Positions 5,462 through 5,730 of a stretch of 5,730 nucleotides of DNA are shown piece by piece; position 1 is the first letter of the stretch, and each line of letters begins with the position of its first letter. The stretch spans positions 1 through 5,730 of the forward strand of contig JAIXZF010000241.1 in NCBI GenBank assembly GCA_027489835.1. Direction: 5' to 3'. The stretch is from Hyphomicrobiales bacterium (GTDB lineage Bacteria > Pseudomonadota > Alphaproteobacteria > Rhizobiales > Beijerinckiaceae). A model generated the notes under the pieces. That model was not told where the DNA came from, made no database searches, and saw nothing but the letters and a program-made list of their open reading frames with translations. A program made the translations under genes and the position numbers.

Positions 5462-5730
5462 ATGCGATTGCTGATCGTCGGAAGCCTCAAGGGGCAATTG
5501 ATCACCGCCGCCAAGATCGCGGTCTCCCGCGGCGCCAGCGTGTCCCAGGCGGACACGGTCGAGCAGGCGATGATGGTGCTGCGCACCAAGGGCGCCGACC
5601 TCGCGATGGTCGACGTCGCCCTCTCCATCCGCACGCTCGTCGACGCGCTGGAGGCCGAGCGCATCCGCACCCCGATCGTGGCCTGCGGCATGGGCACGGA
5701 TGCGCGCGCCGCGGTGGCCGCGATCCAGGC
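5462..5730 (+). CDS. flbD: FlbD flagellar transcription regulator, N-terminal part (3' end outside window)
   Basis: 89 complete residues are visible, beginning MRLLIVGSLKGQL. This is the degenerate receiver domain of FlbD, an NtrC-type sigma54 activator that in Caulobacter activates late flagellar genes and represses early fliF, under control of FliX. The fold is readable: strand 1 LLIVG (3-7), strand 3 DLAMVD (46-51) and strand 4 PIVACG (71-76). The acidic pair after strand 1 is replaced by G-S-L, and the usual Thr/Ser of strand 4 by A/C, although D51 remains at the normal phospho-acceptor place. The AAA+ and helix-turn-helix domains must lie beyond the window, so their presence is inferred. 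The ATG has AAAGG at 5448-5452, 9 nt upstream. The 58-nt gap after fliN (5404-5461) is the largest in the operon; I see no clear promoter or terminator in it. Confidence 0.9.
   Translation, partial: MRLLIVGSLKGQLITAAKIAVSRGASVSQADTVEQAMMVLRTKGADLAMVDVALSIRTLVDALEAERIRTPIVACGMGTDARAAVAAIQ

Overview
The window is a high-GC flagellar and cell-cycle gene cluster from an alphaproteobacterium. Two features point there: a SciP (DUF1153) gene, known from alphaproteobacteria that use the CtrA cell-cycle circuit, and the order fliF-fliG-fliH(flbE)-fliN-flbD, as in Caulobacter crescentus and found in many other Alphaproteobacteria. I cannot fix the family or genus. There are no mobile elements, RNA genes or CRISPR arrays, and all seven protein genes plus the partial one lie on the + strand.

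Block 1 (about 1-1095) is the end of a hook-assembly operon. It holds the C-terminal domain of the hook-length protein FliK, then flgD (hook cap) 11 nt downstream, then a long GC-rich hairpin that probably ends the unit. Block 2 (about 1096-1511) is a small unit holding only sciP. Upstream is a short AT-richer stretch with a 12-bp-spaced direct repeat. Downstream is a convincing rho-independent terminator, a stem of up to 13 bp followed by TTATTTTTT. Block 3 (about 1512-5730) is the switch/export operon: a near-consensus CtrA box, a leader with an extended inverted repeat, then fliF (MS ring), fliG (rotor/switch), fliH (export ATPase regulator), fliN (C ring) and the start of flbD (class III/IV flagellar regulator). 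The fliF to fliN genes are 3-11 nt apart; flbD follows after 58 nt.

The genes fit a temporal circuit described in Caulobacter. CtrA switches on the early basal-body operon containing fliF, SciP later restrains CtrA-driven transcription, and FlbD represses early fliF while activating late hook and filament genes. Here the CtrA target, the CtrA antagonist and FlbD all sit within 4.6 kb. This is a known type of locus, not a new system. The parts most worth checking are non-coding: the CtrA box, the fliF leader hairpin and the repeat before sciP.
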